Origin: Macrosoma leucophasiata
Lineage: Eukaryota > Arthropoda > Insecta > Lepidoptera > Hedylidae
NCBI GenBank assembly: GCA_036365455.1
Contig: JAWQUS010000002.1
Coordinates: 4,216,001-4,280,000 of the forward strand
DNA: 64,000 nt
Direction: 5' to 3'
The position numbers and the translations under genes were made by a program. Of the stretch, positions 21,205-31,400 are shown piece after piece (positions within the stretch are counted from its first letter, which is position 1; the number at the start of each line of letters is the position of its first letter). The notes under the pieces are model-generated. The model was not told where the DNA came from, did not search any database, and worked only from the letters and a program-made list of their open reading frames with translations.

Positions 21205-21830
21205 TCTTCGTATTGAAGATCTGTCCACTGCCACTTCATTTTCACTATTTGGTGAGCTGTATCAGATACTTTGGTTCTCATTCAGATCTTCATATTAGAT
21301 CTTGTAGGAAAGCGCTGACCACAGCTTTCTTCGTTGCTCTTTGCCTGACCTTGAGTCTTCTTATGAGGACCATACTGAGTGACCACGTTTCAGTTCTGTA
21401 TCATTGGCAACATGTACTGTGGTAAGTTGGACGAGAAGATGTATCACGCTTCCCGAACGCTGTCCAACCAAGATAAATTCGACGATTGACCGCTTTCTCG
21501 AAGTAGACCTAGGTAATCCGGTATACATTATCAAAGACAAGTGCCCTCAACCTCAAAAGGAGTGGCTGTAACAGATACGTACATTTGACATGATTTTTGT
21601 CTCGACCATATTCATTTTAAGACCTTATTGTCCTGAGACCTTACTGATGCATCGAGCACTGTCCCAAGGTCGTAATATCAACCGCAAATTGGAGGTGAGA
21701 GGTTTACACGCCGTTGATAATGATGCCAATCCTTACCGATCTATAAGCTTGAAGAAATCTTCAAATGCAGCGGTGAACAGTTGCACAGATTATGACCTAT
21801 GTTACTTACCACCGATGTTGGATTGAAACT
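21205..21830 (-). pseudogene. RTE-like LINE fragment, C-terminal ORF2 part
   Basis: Minus-strand frames encode TETWSLSMVLIRRLKVRQRA and then, after frame breaks, RTKVSDTAHQIVKMKWQW. These are the motifs that follow the reverse transcriptase core in lepidopteran RTE-type ORF2 proteins. Stops and frameshifts occur throughout, so it is long dead. The family D SINE at 20846-21198 cuts it off on the left. Similarity further right, up to about 21930, is faint. Confidence 0.65.
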
Positions 21831-22971
21831 TCCAAGTGCAACAATCATATAAGTCCACCCTGACCAAAACTGAATTTCTCCACCAACCAAGCCCGAACCC
21901 ACCCGCGTTATGGCGGTGCGTGTCCAGAATAACATTACGCGCTAAATGAACCAGCGACTTATTTTTTCCCTGACATCTGTTTAATTATTCCTAAAGACCC
22001 AACGTAATGGTTTTAGGCGAAATAGATAACAATGTAATTTGGTCCCCTTTCACATTACAGTACATGTTATTCCATAATTATAGCAGTTTGTATGTAAATT
22101 TTATCTTACCTTTTCGATTAAAAATATATAGGGTCCTCTTTGGAACGGCTCGATATCGTTCCGATTGGGTTTTAAGGGAAAATTCATGATGGGCTACTTT
22201 GAATATATATTTTAATATAAGATTTTCGTTACGGCTTTACTACTAAACCATTTATTATGTTGATAACTGAGTGTTCAGAAAGAAAAAATAAAACGTTCAG
22301 GGCAATTACTTTGCCACTGTTGTCTAGAACAGCGTTTCCCATTTGCCGGATCCCGAACCGATACCGGGCCATCAAAATAAAAATACCGGCTCGCAACTAA
22401 ACGCCTGCTTTTTTTTATTTAAGTTTTTTTATCGGTTTTGTTTCCAAGAGCCACTAGAAATAGAAATAGAATAGTATTGTCAAAAGTACCACGAACGATA
22501 ATGTACATGAATAGTTGTCATGTAATGTGCTTTGTCATATTTAATGCTATTCCTAATCACATCAAAAATTCTTCCATATAATACATTTGTAAGGCAAATC
22601 AAAATATGGCCACTTGAAAAATGCTTTAATTCAATTACTTACGGCCAAATCAAATCTAAGTGGGACTTAAAAGTCTTCTGTCTTTATAAATCACGTTCAA
22701 ACGATAGAGATAGCGCACATTTGAGGGTTGCTTAAAATTGAGTGACGTTTGAGTATTCGGCCATGAGTGTGTTAACTTACAAAAAAGCTAACTCAAGAAT
22801 ATTGTGAATTGGATACTTATATTTATATTGAATTGGACTCTATCACCGTATTTGACATAATATTAACTTAAATTAGAATGTATGTTACCTATGAAAAATT
22901 AGAATGTTTGTTGTATTATTTTTAAATTCAGAATTAATTATATATATTTAATTTCACTCAATATTACGTTA
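21831..22971. other. AT-rich DNA, possible hAT scrap
   Basis: CAGCGTTTCCCATTTGCCGG at about 22330 resembles a decayed hAT-type end. No coding region was recognised. Confidence 0.4.
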
Positions 22972-24048
22972 TCACATTGTCGGACCAATAAATAGACCAA
23001 TAAATAATTGCAACTCTAATCGAGCGAGAGCAGTCACTTTGGTAGAGGACACCTTTGACTTAGCGCAAAGCAATCTCACCAAAGTGTTATCTGCTGCGTC
23101 AGTCGTGTGTACATAAACATTACTACCATAACTATTCATACTTGCATCACAAAAGGCAATAATGCGTATGGTACTATAAAAGCTGACACCAATATGACGA
23201 ATTATGTTTAAAGAAGTCGGCAAGGCAGATTCTTGCGGTAGCGCTGAAAAGCGCCGAATAATAGACTCTGGAGGCGTATCATCCCATCCGATGTTGCTTA
23301 ACCACAACTCCTTGATAGGCAACTTAGCATATAGTATGACCGGAGCAACCAAGCCGATTGCACTCGCATAAAATACGATCCGAGGCATGGGCTTGTCTGG
23401 TCGCATGAATGCATGATGCGGTATATAATAACCACCACAATATGCTATATCTGAGTCTGCAACTTCAAATAAGTAATTATTTTCAATATATTCATTTATT
23501 ATTTTATTATAATTCTCCTGTAACATAGGAGTTTGTTTAAACTTTCTTTCCAAAGCCATAAGGCGACGGAGAGCGGTAGTACGTGAATTACTCAGGTTTT
23601 CAGGATTTTTACACAAAGGTAAGATGACAGAGAACCGGCCACCGTCGTCACGGGTCACAGAAGAGGTGAAAATGTTTTCACATTCAGTTTCTTCCGGACT
23701 TAAATATTTTAAATTAGGCATCTCTTCTAACTGCCAGAATTTCTGCACTAAATCATTAAGTGCGACAGCACTGAAAGAATTATAATCGGTTGATTTGTTA
23801 GGGTAATCGCCCATAATTACATATCCGAACGCAATCAATAATGCGGGCGGAGCGCAGGAGCCAGAATCAATTTTCTTGCCCATATCTTAGATATAAGGAA
23901 AAAATTGGGCCCCTATCACGAGATCTATATTACCTGGTACGTTCCAAGTCAGATCGGCGAGCTGTAGGTTCTTCAAATAAACCATATCACACTTCTCAAT
24001 AAAATGTGATGGGAGCTGACGAGTAATACAATCAACTACTAAAGCATG
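22972..24048 (-). pseudogene. BEL/Pao LTR retrotransposon pol, internally deleted
   Basis: Reading leftwards, the upstream part (24045-23887) ends DLTWNVPGNIDLVIGA, the C-terminal protease motif of BEL/Pao. One in-frame TAA at 23887-23889 breaks the frame, which continues as a 303-residue stretch: SGSCAPPALLIAFGYVIMG (residues 7-25), FWQLEEMP (49-56), RDDGGRFSVILPL (78-90), YYIPHH (152-157) and RIVFYASA (168-175). Directly after this comes IGLVAPVILYAK (176-187), which normally lies well downstream of the YVDD box. The reverse transcriptase palm has therefore been cut out without loss of frame. An RNase H-like FCDAS follows at about 244. No LTRs were identified, and a family A SINE interrupts the protease side at 24050. 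Confidence 0.88.
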
Positions 24049-24049
24049 T

Positions 24050-24273
24050 TTTTTTTTTTTTTTTAATGTTATAAAAGTGCCAAACAAGTGTGCAGTTCAC
24101 ATTGATGTTAAGTGATGACTGCAGCCTATAGATACCCACACAATGACCAGAGGTCAAAATGCAAATGCGCTGCCACTCCTGAGGCATTAGGTGTTATGCC
24201 TCTGTGCCGGAAATTTCAGGGTCGTACATTACCACCTGACCAGAACACGATAGTGCTGAACACTACCATTTAT
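24050..24273 (-). mobile_element. SINE family A copy beside the BEL/Pao relic
   Basis: It runs from a T run of about 17 bases to AACACTACCATTTA. The last 80 bases of the head are missing. It replaces the upstream protease codons of the BEL/Pao relic, so it inserted after that element. Confidence 0.88.
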
Positions 24274-24810
24274 ATATAGTCATTTTAAAATATTACTGTA
24301 GGTACACTTCTTGTGAATACCTATTATTAATGAAGATTATTTTTCAAATAATTGCGCAAAATTTCTGCAAGCTTATTTAAATAGCTTACGTACTTTTATA
24401 ATATTATATAGCTTTATTTATATGCGTAAAAGAATTTATTATTAACAAATTATGTAAGTTAAATGCTAAACTAGAATGATTTCGAACGAGAAACGACAAC
24501 CAAAGCGGCTGGCGGTGAATTAAGAATTTTACCAATGAATACGTAATAATTCTGCAAATTCTAATTATTACGCACTAGTATAACTTATCCAGTCTCAAAT
24601 AGTATTATAAATATGGCGCGGTACTTCAGAGTATTTCACCAATTATACTTACGTAAAATACTATGAACATCCGATTATGTTTGTGAATCAATTTCACAAT
24701 TCAAACGAGAAACGACAATCAAAGCGGCTGGCGGTGAATTGAGAATTTTACCAATTAATACGTAATAATTAGAATTTGCAGAATTATTACGTATTAATTG
24801 GTAAATTTCT

Positions 24811-25100
24811 ACTGGTGGTAGAGCTCCAGTGACGGAGCTCGCGGGCGTAGGCACCACCGCATTACCTAATATACTTGCCGTTAAATGGTAGTGTTCAGCA
24901 CTATCGTGTTTCGGTCAGGTGGTAATGTACGGCTCTGTAATTTCCGACACAGAGGCATAACACCTAATGCCTCAGGAGTGGCAGCGCATTTGCATTTTGA
25001 CCTCTGGTCATTGTGTGGGCGTCTATAGGCTGCAGCCATCACTTAACATCAATGTGAACTGCACGCTTGTTTGCCACTTTTATTACATAAAAAAAAAAAA
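24811..25100 (+). mobile_element. SINE family A inside the palindrome
   Basis: Full length, from ACTGGTGGTAGAGCTCC to an A run of about 12. It splits the right arm between GGTAAATTTCT and TCAATTCACCGCC. Confidence 0.93.
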
Positions 25101-25176
25101 TATATCAATTCACCGCCAGCCGCTTTGGTTGTCTTTTCTCGTTCGAACTCATTCCAGTTTAGCATTTAACTTATAT

Positions 25177-25493
25177 GAAAACGTAACTTCACGCCTGTAA
25201 TCCCCGAAGAGGTAGGCAGAGGTAAATGCATGCATTCAAGCATACATGCAAACACCCACGATTCGCCGGTTACGTTTTGGCCCATGTAACAGGTGGCGAG
25301 CCTGTTGACATCTCCGGGCACATTACCAAACTTTGAGGTACTGGGAAATTTCCAGAAAATGGAAAAATCCCAATAGAACCAGAGATAAAGGCTTTTTCAC
25401 CATTATCTATGATAACCCCCTACCCGGGAATCGAACCCAGGACCTCAGCGTAGTAGTAGTGGCCTGCTACCACTAGGCTACCGAGGCAGTAAC
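25177..25493 (-). mobile_element. SINE family B, full length with target duplication
   Basis: Flanked by TTTAACTTATAT at 25165-25176 and 25494-25505. The minus strand carries ACTGCCTCGGTAGCCTAGTGG, GGTTCGATTCCCGGG and the tail TCGGGGATTACAGGCGTGA. It inserted into the outer right arm of the palindrome. Confidence 0.93.
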
Positions 25494-25517
25494 TTTAACT
25501 TATATAATTTGTTAATA

Positions 25518-26364
25518 CTGTACTCACCCTATACAATGTACGTACGTTGAGTACGTATACTACTTTTGGCATGCCTTAGTATTATTTCAAATAAAGCAGT
25601 TTTCCATTTCAAAAGTATAGACGAAGATATAGACTTTCTGTGCAAAGAAAGTTATATCTCTAGATCATCATTAAGCTCGAAAAGTATATTAAAAGTACAA
25701 ATTGAACATAACCACACTTAAACCCTGACCAAAGTTATGAGTAAATTGAAATTAACAAATTACGGACGCTGCCTTAGCCGAGTAAATTCAGCTAACTTTT
25801 AATTAGTTGTTCATTAAACTTGAACTGTCTTAGTTGTTTTTATTATGTCTACTTTAGCTGCAAAGGAGCATGGCTCGTTTTCACAAATTCTTTATTGAAG
25901 CATCTTTTAATTGAATATTTTCAATTATTGTAAAATTGGAAATCATCACTACATAGTATAAAACAAAGTCGCTCTCCGCCTTTGTCTGTCTGCTTTTAAG
26001 CGTTCTTCTTTGAACGCATGCAACGGATTTTAATGCAGTTCCAATTATTATTTAGATTTAGATAATCTATTCTCAACAATTTAAACTGGTGAAGCCTCTT
26101 AATGTTGGTACTTCATTATTTTGTCACTCTGGATTAGATACTTGACTGATGTGTATGTCTAGCACTAATTTGATTTGCCGAGCGTCCAAAGAGTTTTTAC
26201 TTGGCCTTATAAGAATTAGCGCGTCCCACCATATACAAAACATTGTAATTTAGTGTTTGTGTACCTAATAGTGTCATTTCATTAGACGAAATAGTCCGTA
26301 ATAGCATATTATATCTATCTCTTAAGTTCGACTCACAGTAACCACTTCTTTCTTTATGTTATTA
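25518..26364. other. Unassigned DNA
   Basis: A dispersed-repeat start (AACAAAGTCGCTCTCCGCC with TCTGTCTGC near 25965) is visible. No gene is seen. Confidence 0.4.
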
Positions 26365-26372
26365 ATTAAAAT

Positions 26373-26938
26373 GCGTGAATGGAGCGTTGGGTAAGCTGCT
26401 AGAATCCAAACATCTCAGCCAGCGGGCTCGACTAGCCGTACATAATGCTGTACTTACTCCAACGCTTTTATATGGAAGCGAGAGCTGGGTATGCAGGAAA
26501 GAGCATGAAAGTAAGTTGAACGCGGTCGAGATGAGATCTTTGCGCAAGATCTGCGGTGTATCACTCACCGATCGCGTTCGTAATGAAGATGTAAGAAAGA
26601 GACTTTGTGTGAATGATAGTATCGGTGTAAAAATGAAAAAAGGCATGCTCCGATGGTTCGGGCATATAGAAAGAATGTCGAATGAGCGAATGACTAAACA
26701 GATATACAATGCGAATGTGGACGGTTGCAGAGGCCCAGGAAGACCAAGGCTGACCTACCATGACCAAATAGGTCGAATTCTGTCTGATGGTGGGGTCAAA
26801 AGTCTTAGGAATCGGCGTGCATGTATGAAGAGAATGATGAAGGTAGACGAGGCACGAGAGGTTTGTCTGAACCGGGATGTCTGGCGCTCTACACTCTCTG
26901 CCTACCCCGTTAGGGACCTGGCGTGAAGATACATATTC
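26373..26938 (+). pseudogene. RTE-like LINE copy, short 5'-truncated insertion
   Basis: The frame 26375-26926 (183 codons) encodes the region after the reverse transcriptase core: RLAVHNAVLTPTLLYGSESW, ALGKLLESK, MRSLRKICGVS, MLRWFGHIERMS and GCRGPGRPRLTYHDQI. It stays open to the natural stop and runs straight into the 3' end CTCTGCCTACCCCGTTAGGG and GGCGTGAAG. The direct repeat ATTAAAAT at 26365-26372 and 26939-26946 fits a target duplication, so this is one insertion event. It lacks endonuclease and core reverse transcriptase, so it cannot move by itself. Tail copies lie at 8203-8345 and 57735-57870, both reversed. Its last 45 bases resemble those of SINE family B. Confidence 0.85.
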
Positions 26939-27017
26939 ATTAAAATATATATTATTACCTTTTTTGCAGAGCAAATTTCTCCATAACAGTGTTTATTACT
27001 ATAAAAATAAGTATATT

Positions 27018-27146
27018 AGTTACGTAACTTGACTCCTATTATCCCCGAAGGAGTATGCAGAGGTAAATGCATGCATTCAAGCATAGATACACAACATGCA
27101 AATACCTATGATTCGCTGGTTCCGTTTTGGCCCACGTGGCGAGGCT
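27018..27146 (-). mobile_element. SINE family B tail, diverged
   Basis: ACGTAACTTGACTCCTATTA, CCCGAAGGAGTATGCAGAGG and GATTCGCTGGTTCCG follow family B in reverse with more changes than other copies. The remainder merges into the duplicated unit that starts at 27147. Confidence 0.65.
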
Positions 27147-27324
27147 GTTGCCATCTCCAGGCTCATTAACAAACTCCGAGGACATTGAAAATATTGAAGT
27201 CTCACGAAAGACACTGCAGTTTTCAGGACTAAAGGCGAACCTTTACCAGTTGGAGAGGCGCACTCTCCAACTGGTGAAAGTTCGCCCTCATAAGAGAAAA
27301 AGAAACCATAACCAGGTAGCAGAT
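27147..27324 (+). repeat. Local duplication, unit 1
   Basis: GTTGCCATCTCCAGGCTCAT to AACCAGGTAGCAGAT recurs at 27613-27780. A near-perfect hairpin (CCAGTTGGAGA/TCTCCAACTGG) lies at 27241-27280 and is absent from unit 2. Confidence 0.8.
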
Positions 27325-27609
27325 TTTTTTTATGTTACAGAAGTGGCAAACAAGCATGCAGTTCACATTGATGTTAACTGATGACTGCAGCCTATAGACA
27401 CCCACACAAAGACCGAGGTCAAAATGCAGATACGTTACCACTCCTGAGGCCTAAGGTGTTATGCCTCTGTGCCGGCGATTTCAGGGTCGTACATTACCAC
27501 CTGACCAGAACACGATAGTGCTGAACACTACCATTTAGCGGCAAGTAGATTAGGTAATGCGGTGGTGCCTACGCCCGCGAGCTCCGTCATTGGAGCTCTA
27601 CCACCAGTA
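27325..27609 (-). mobile_element. SINE family A between two duplicated units
   Basis: Complete from TTTTTTTATGTTACAG to ACCACCAGTA. The flanking units are about 170 bases each, far too long for a target duplication, so a later unequal exchange is likely. Confidence 0.92.
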
Positions 27610-27612
27610 TAT

Positions 27613-27780
27613 GTTGCCATCTCCAGGCTCATTATCAAACTCTGAGGTACCCTGAAAGACTCTGAAAACATTGAAGTCTGACAAAAGACACTGAAGTTTT
27701 TAGGACTAAAGGAGAACCTTCGCCAGTTGGCGTGGCTTTTTCGCTATACGAAAAAGACTAACCATAACCAGGTAGCAGAT
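27613..27780 (+). repeat. Local duplication, unit 2
   Basis: This matches unit 1 with about 15 percent difference and small gaps. Offset 466 bases. Confidence 0.8.
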
Positions 27781-27796
27781 ACTAATGTACTTATTA

Positions 27797-28272
27797 TAAT
27801 GGCAACCCATTATACGTCCCACTGCTGGGCACGAGACTCTCCCCTTTTTGGGGGAGGCCTGGAGCTTACTCGACCACGCTGCTCCAATGCGGATTGGTGG
27901 AGGTGGGTGGGTTAGTGCCCAACCCGCCGTCTGATGTTTTCAAACCCATAAGGCCTCCAACAAGGTTGAACGACTGCTATCATACCCTTGCATAAACATA
28001 CCCTTTTTATTAGTTTGTCTTGTTATTTTTTTATATTTCTATGTAAACGTTGTGTGGGACCAAGGAAATAAAAATATATTAATTCATTCATTCTATCTGT
28101 CGATAGCAACTGGGACCGACGGCTTAACGTGCCCTCCGAAGCACGGAAACGCGCATATATTATTAATTTGTTACTAGCGGTCACCCATCACACTACCCGA
28201 CCGCGCCCGTAGTGCTTGACCGAGTAGATCGCCTACAATCTACACCAGCCGCCGGGCCGTCCGCGCTTCTGT
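27797..28272 (-). mobile_element. SINE family D, full length, interrupted
   Basis: The best 5S-like head of the window lies at 28165-28235 in reverse: GTCAAGCACTACGGGCGCGG and GATGGGTGACCGCTAG. About 108 bases at 27981-28088 are foreign: they end GGACCAAGGAAATAAAAATA, a LINE-type 3' end also seen reversed at 46775-46800. CTATC on both sides of it may be the target duplication. Confidence 0.8.
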
Positions 28273-28847
28273 ACTTATTATTTAGAATCAATTTCAAATA
28301 TTAGCGTTACTGCTACATAAATGTTTGGATCCTATCCTTATTTAGTGACGGTATCCTAATTATCATTTAACAACTCGCAAATGGAGTGAAGATATCCATG
28401 AGTATAAAAGATGGGACCGATTTTTTAATTGCCAACCCTAAACATTAGTAACCGAATGTTAGAATTAATTGCGGACTCGGAGAGTCGTTACAAAATTAAG
28501 TCGTACGCAATTTGGTACATTGTTGTCGCAAATTGCAAGCAATTGTAAAACCAGCAAGCGACTAATGATGTTCTGGTGTTGTGCCATGTAGTGACTAACC
28601 GGATATAATTGTCGGATAACCGGACCCGTTCGGATATGATGGGCAAGCTTATAGAATAACTAAAACACGTTATACATTTTTATTGATAATTGTTATGAAA
28701 ATGGCACGTATACATGCACTGTTCAATAAATAATATGTAAATCAAGATAAAAATTTGGTGATCTAAAATGATTCATTCGAAAAAATAATTAACGATTAAC
28801 TGATTATTTTATAAAGTTGGCAAACAAGCTTGCATTTTGCATGGATT
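28273..28847. other. Unassigned DNA
   Basis: No gene was recognised. A 35-base scrap of family A (AGTTGGCAAACAAGCTTGC) lies at 28813. Confidence 0.4.
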
Positions 28848-29137
28848 TTTTTTTTTTTATGTAATAAAAGTGGCAAACAAGCATGCAGTTCACATTGATG
28901 TTAAGTGATGACTGTAGCCTATAGACACCCACACAATGACCAGAGGTCAAAATGCAGATGCGCTGCCACTCCTGAGGCATTAGGTGATATGCCTCTGTGC
29001 CTGAAATTACAGGGCCGTACATTACCACCTGACCGGAACACGATAGTGCTGAACACTACCATTTAGCGGCAAGTATATTAGGTAATGCGGTGGTGCCTAC
29101 GCCCGCGAGCTCCGTCACTGGAACTCTACCACCAGTA
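28848..29137 (-). mobile_element. SINE family A, full length
   Basis: A T run of about 12, GGCAAACAAGCATGCAG, and an intact head ACCACCAGTA. It belongs to the AATGACCAGAGGTC subfamily and lies directly beside an older copy in the same orientation. Confidence 0.92.
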
Positions 29138-29383
29138 AAAAATGCATGTTAATTGATGATTGGAGCCTATAAATATCTAAACAAAACCAGAAGTCGAAAT
29201 GCAGATGCCACTCCCGAAACCTTAGATGTCACATTCCTGTTATAGGTAGTTATTACGAGGCCAAACCTTACCATCTTAACAGAACACGATAGTAGTGAAC
29301 GGTACCATTTGGTGGCAGATGGATTAGGTAATGCGGTAGTGCCTACGCCCTCGAGTCCCAACATTGAAACTCTACCACCAGTG
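29138..29383 (-). mobile_element. SINE family A, old diverged copy
   Basis: GATGATTGGAGCCTATAAAT, ACCAGAAGTCGAAATGCAGA, ACACGATAGTAGTGAACGG and AACTCTACCACCAGT follow the family order but differ at roughly one base in four or five. Confidence 0.8.
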
Positions 29384-30299
29384 GACGACAAAATTATCTA
29401 ATAGAATTTTTAAACTTAGAGTTTATTTAATTAAACAAGCGGTAAGATTTGTGTAATGGGCAACCGAATTAATAATTACCGGTATTATATAGACAACTGT
29501 TGTTGTATATATTTTGTTAGTCTCATGTGACAGGTAGCTAGCCTAATGATAGTAATGATATCTATTTGGCACAACAGATATTACCACGTAGCATATTCTC
29601 TCGTAATATCCCAACGTGTTGATCAAACTCTGGCCTCAGGCAGTAGTGAACATTAATAAGCTACCGACGCAATGAGCGAGTGTTTTATTATTTTTGTCTT
29701 CTTAATACTAATATTCAAGACATACACATTTATTTAAGTAGCAGTTTGAAATGGTTTTACCCGTAATGATCTTATCCTGTGAGATATCGGGAAGATAGTT
29801 GGTACTAAGTTATTATTCAACATATTATTGAAATACATTTTTTTAATAGTTTCAGTAATTGATAAGTTTGTTCTTAACAATAGTAAAAAAATACTAATAT
29901 TTTAAGTAAGCATAGATTTGTATAGATTTTAAAAATGGATACGAATTATATTCGCAAAACGGGTACGTCACTACGGCAAATGGCTTCTCTTAATCCATAT
30001 TAAATAATTGGATAGATCGTAATTTACACTGCTTCCAAAATTTGATACGGCTTTTATTGTTCAGTGTAAACTGTTTGAGTTTGAAAGAGTGGTTAGAAAT
30101 TATGTTAAACACCACTGAACCGGCCCAGGTTCTAGGTTAGCATAACTTATATAAAACTTAATAATAAAGCGTTACCAGTTTTTAGTAAGACGTCTAAGCA
30201 TCTAAGTAAAAGTTGAATAAGTATTGTATTATAAAAAATCGTAATATATTAGCAATAACACATGTGAGTGAATTTCAGAAATTAAAGTAAAAACGAAAT
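29384..30299. other. Unassigned AT-rich DNA
   Basis: No gene was recognised. Faint family B scraps (GTGACAGGTAGCTAGCC near 29527) may be present. Confidence 0.4.
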
Positions 30300-30382
30300 G
30301 CAAAATTTGACTTCAGGCAGGAATGGAACCTGCGACCTCAGGATAACCAGTCCAGCCGCTTTACCACTAAGCTACCGATTTC
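30300..30382 (-). mobile_element. SINE family E, tRNA-like head
   Basis: On the minus strand ATCGGTAGCTTAGTGGTAAA (box A) and CGCAGGTTCCATTCCTGCC (box B) precede TGAAGTCAAATTTT. It shares the stretch after TGAAGTC with 13810-13887 but not the anticodon region, so these are members of one SINE family and not tRNA genes. Confidence 0.65.
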
Positions 30383-30506
30383 ATAGAAAATCATAAAGGT
30401 TAATCAATTCAATTAATATCGCATTTTACAAAAATTTTATCGTATGGCGTTTTACAGGTTAAAAGCATTTTACAATAAACTAAAACTTAAATTAATAATT
30501 AATAAA

Positions 30507-30599
30507 TTACAACTCTACATCCAGGTTGTGCAACCAGTTCATAGCTCCGGGTTTGAGGTCGAAGAGGTCCATTGGGTCACACGAAACATATACCGGCGC
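30507..30599 (-). CDS. Candidate terminal exon of an unidentified host gene
   Basis: A textbook acceptor on the minus strand (TTTTTTTACAG, ending at 30600) is followed by exactly 93 bases: 30 sense codons and a TAA at 30507-30509. The peptide starts APVYVSCDPMDLFDLKPG and ends NWLHNLDVEL. All 30 codons are open, and the stretch is clearly richer in GC than its AT-rich flanks. No member of the repeat families here overlaps it. If the acceptor is right the exon is in phase 0. AATAATTAATAAATT just downstream may provide a poly(A) signal variant. I do not recognise the protein and see no upstream exon in the window, but a long intron full of transposons would be normal here. It could also be a chance frame or a relic of an unknown element. 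Confidence 0.55.
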   Translation of the reverse strand, partial: APVYVSCDPMDLFDLKPGAMNWLHNLDVEL

Positions 30600-30664
30600 C
30601 TGTAAAAAAATAGAATGCAAATAGCAAATAAGCGATCAACTTCATATTTTTAAAAGGTGTAATA

Positions 30665-31101
30665 ATTGAAATAAAACTATTTTTACGGATTTATCTCGCG
30701 TATATTAAACTAAAATGATTTTTAAAATTAACCCGACGTTTCGGTCGCTTTTCAGCTTCCGTGGTCCCGGGCAGACTGAGGTGACATTTGTCTGACAGAA
30801 GTTTGAAAAATTATATGTAGCTACCTCCATCGATTTCGTAAACGCCTTGCGTAGCGTTCAGGATTAACACAATAATTACTTATGGTATCTTGAAGTCTTG
30901 CAGACTGCTGCGGCTGGGATTTAATCTTGCTAAGTATGGGATCCCATGATGTTGATAATCGCCATCCATCTTCTCTATTGAAATTTGGGTGTTTTTTAAT
31001 TTCAATAGCCTCGCGTACCATTCGTGGAATGGGTTTGTGTTCTCTAGCGAGTATTTGAATTTTATCAAAAGATAAATCCGTAAAAATAGTTTTATTTCAA
31101 T
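30665..31101 (-). pseudogene. Penelope-like element, C-terminal fragment bounded by inverted repeats
   Basis: Minus-strand coding reads DKIQILAREHKPIPRMV, REAIEIKKHPNFNREDG and WRLSTSWDPIL, the conserved end of the GIY-YIG endonuclease region of Penelope-like proteins. It is followed by a 3' region with CCGAAACGTCGGG. Exact 32-base inverted repeats close both sides: 30665-30696 (starts ATTGAAATAAAACTA) and 31070-31101. Reverse transcriptase and the GIY-YIG core are missing. Beyond the right repeat a frame starting MSVARENLRTYQ runs the other way (31101-31137). The same order is found, reversed, at 44727-45175. Confidence 0.75.
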
Positions 31102-31137
31102 GAGTGTAGCTCGCGAAAACCTAAGAACATATCAAGG
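31101..31137 (+). other. Short coding-like segment MSVARENLRTYQ
   Basis: An ATG in the last bases of the inverted repeat opens MSVARENLRTYQ, and the sequence then continues as GGTGTAATAATAC. The same 12 residues open a 70-codon frame at 44939 on the minus strand, again running away from the Penelope-like fragment. This may be part of the element's terminal region, or an exon with a GT donor. Confidence 0.45.
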
Positions 31138-31260
31138 TGTAATAATACTAATTTATTAAGAAATAAGCGTTTTTTCAGATTAATTTACTGGTAAATCTCC
31201 AGCTAACGTAAGTTGAAGTTATATCCATCACCAGACCTTATCGTGTTCTGGTTGTGGTAA

Positions 31261-31400
31261 TGTCATCATCATCACCATTTCAGCCGAAATACTTCTACTG
31301 CTCGACCAAAACCTCCCCATATGCAATAATCGCCATGCTTTTAGGACGTATTTCGTAAAATCCCTTCTTGACCAGGGCGTGTTTCTGGGATGATAGCTTG
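31261..31400 (+). repeat. Dispersed repeat of the CATCATTTCAGCC type
   Basis: TCATCATCATCACCATTTCAGCCG, then TTCTACTGCTCGACC and AATCGCCATGCTTTT resemble the well-known lepidopteran repeat that begins ATCATCATTTCAGCC. A relative lies at 46550-46740. Confidence 0.55.

Larger units (their letters stand above)
24440..25517. mobile_element. Palindromic DNA element split by two SINEs
   Basis: The left arm (ATTAACAAATTATGTAAG, AACGAGAAACGAC, AAAGCGGCTGGCGGTGAATT) is repeated in reverse at 25106-25176 and 25506-25517. The left side carries the arm twice in direct order (24487 and 24702). A perfect inner hairpin with 23 bp arms (24748-24770, 24782-24804) lies next to the first SINE. Removing the SINEs at 24811-25100 and 25177-25493 rejoins the right arm exactly. 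Confidence 0.85.
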
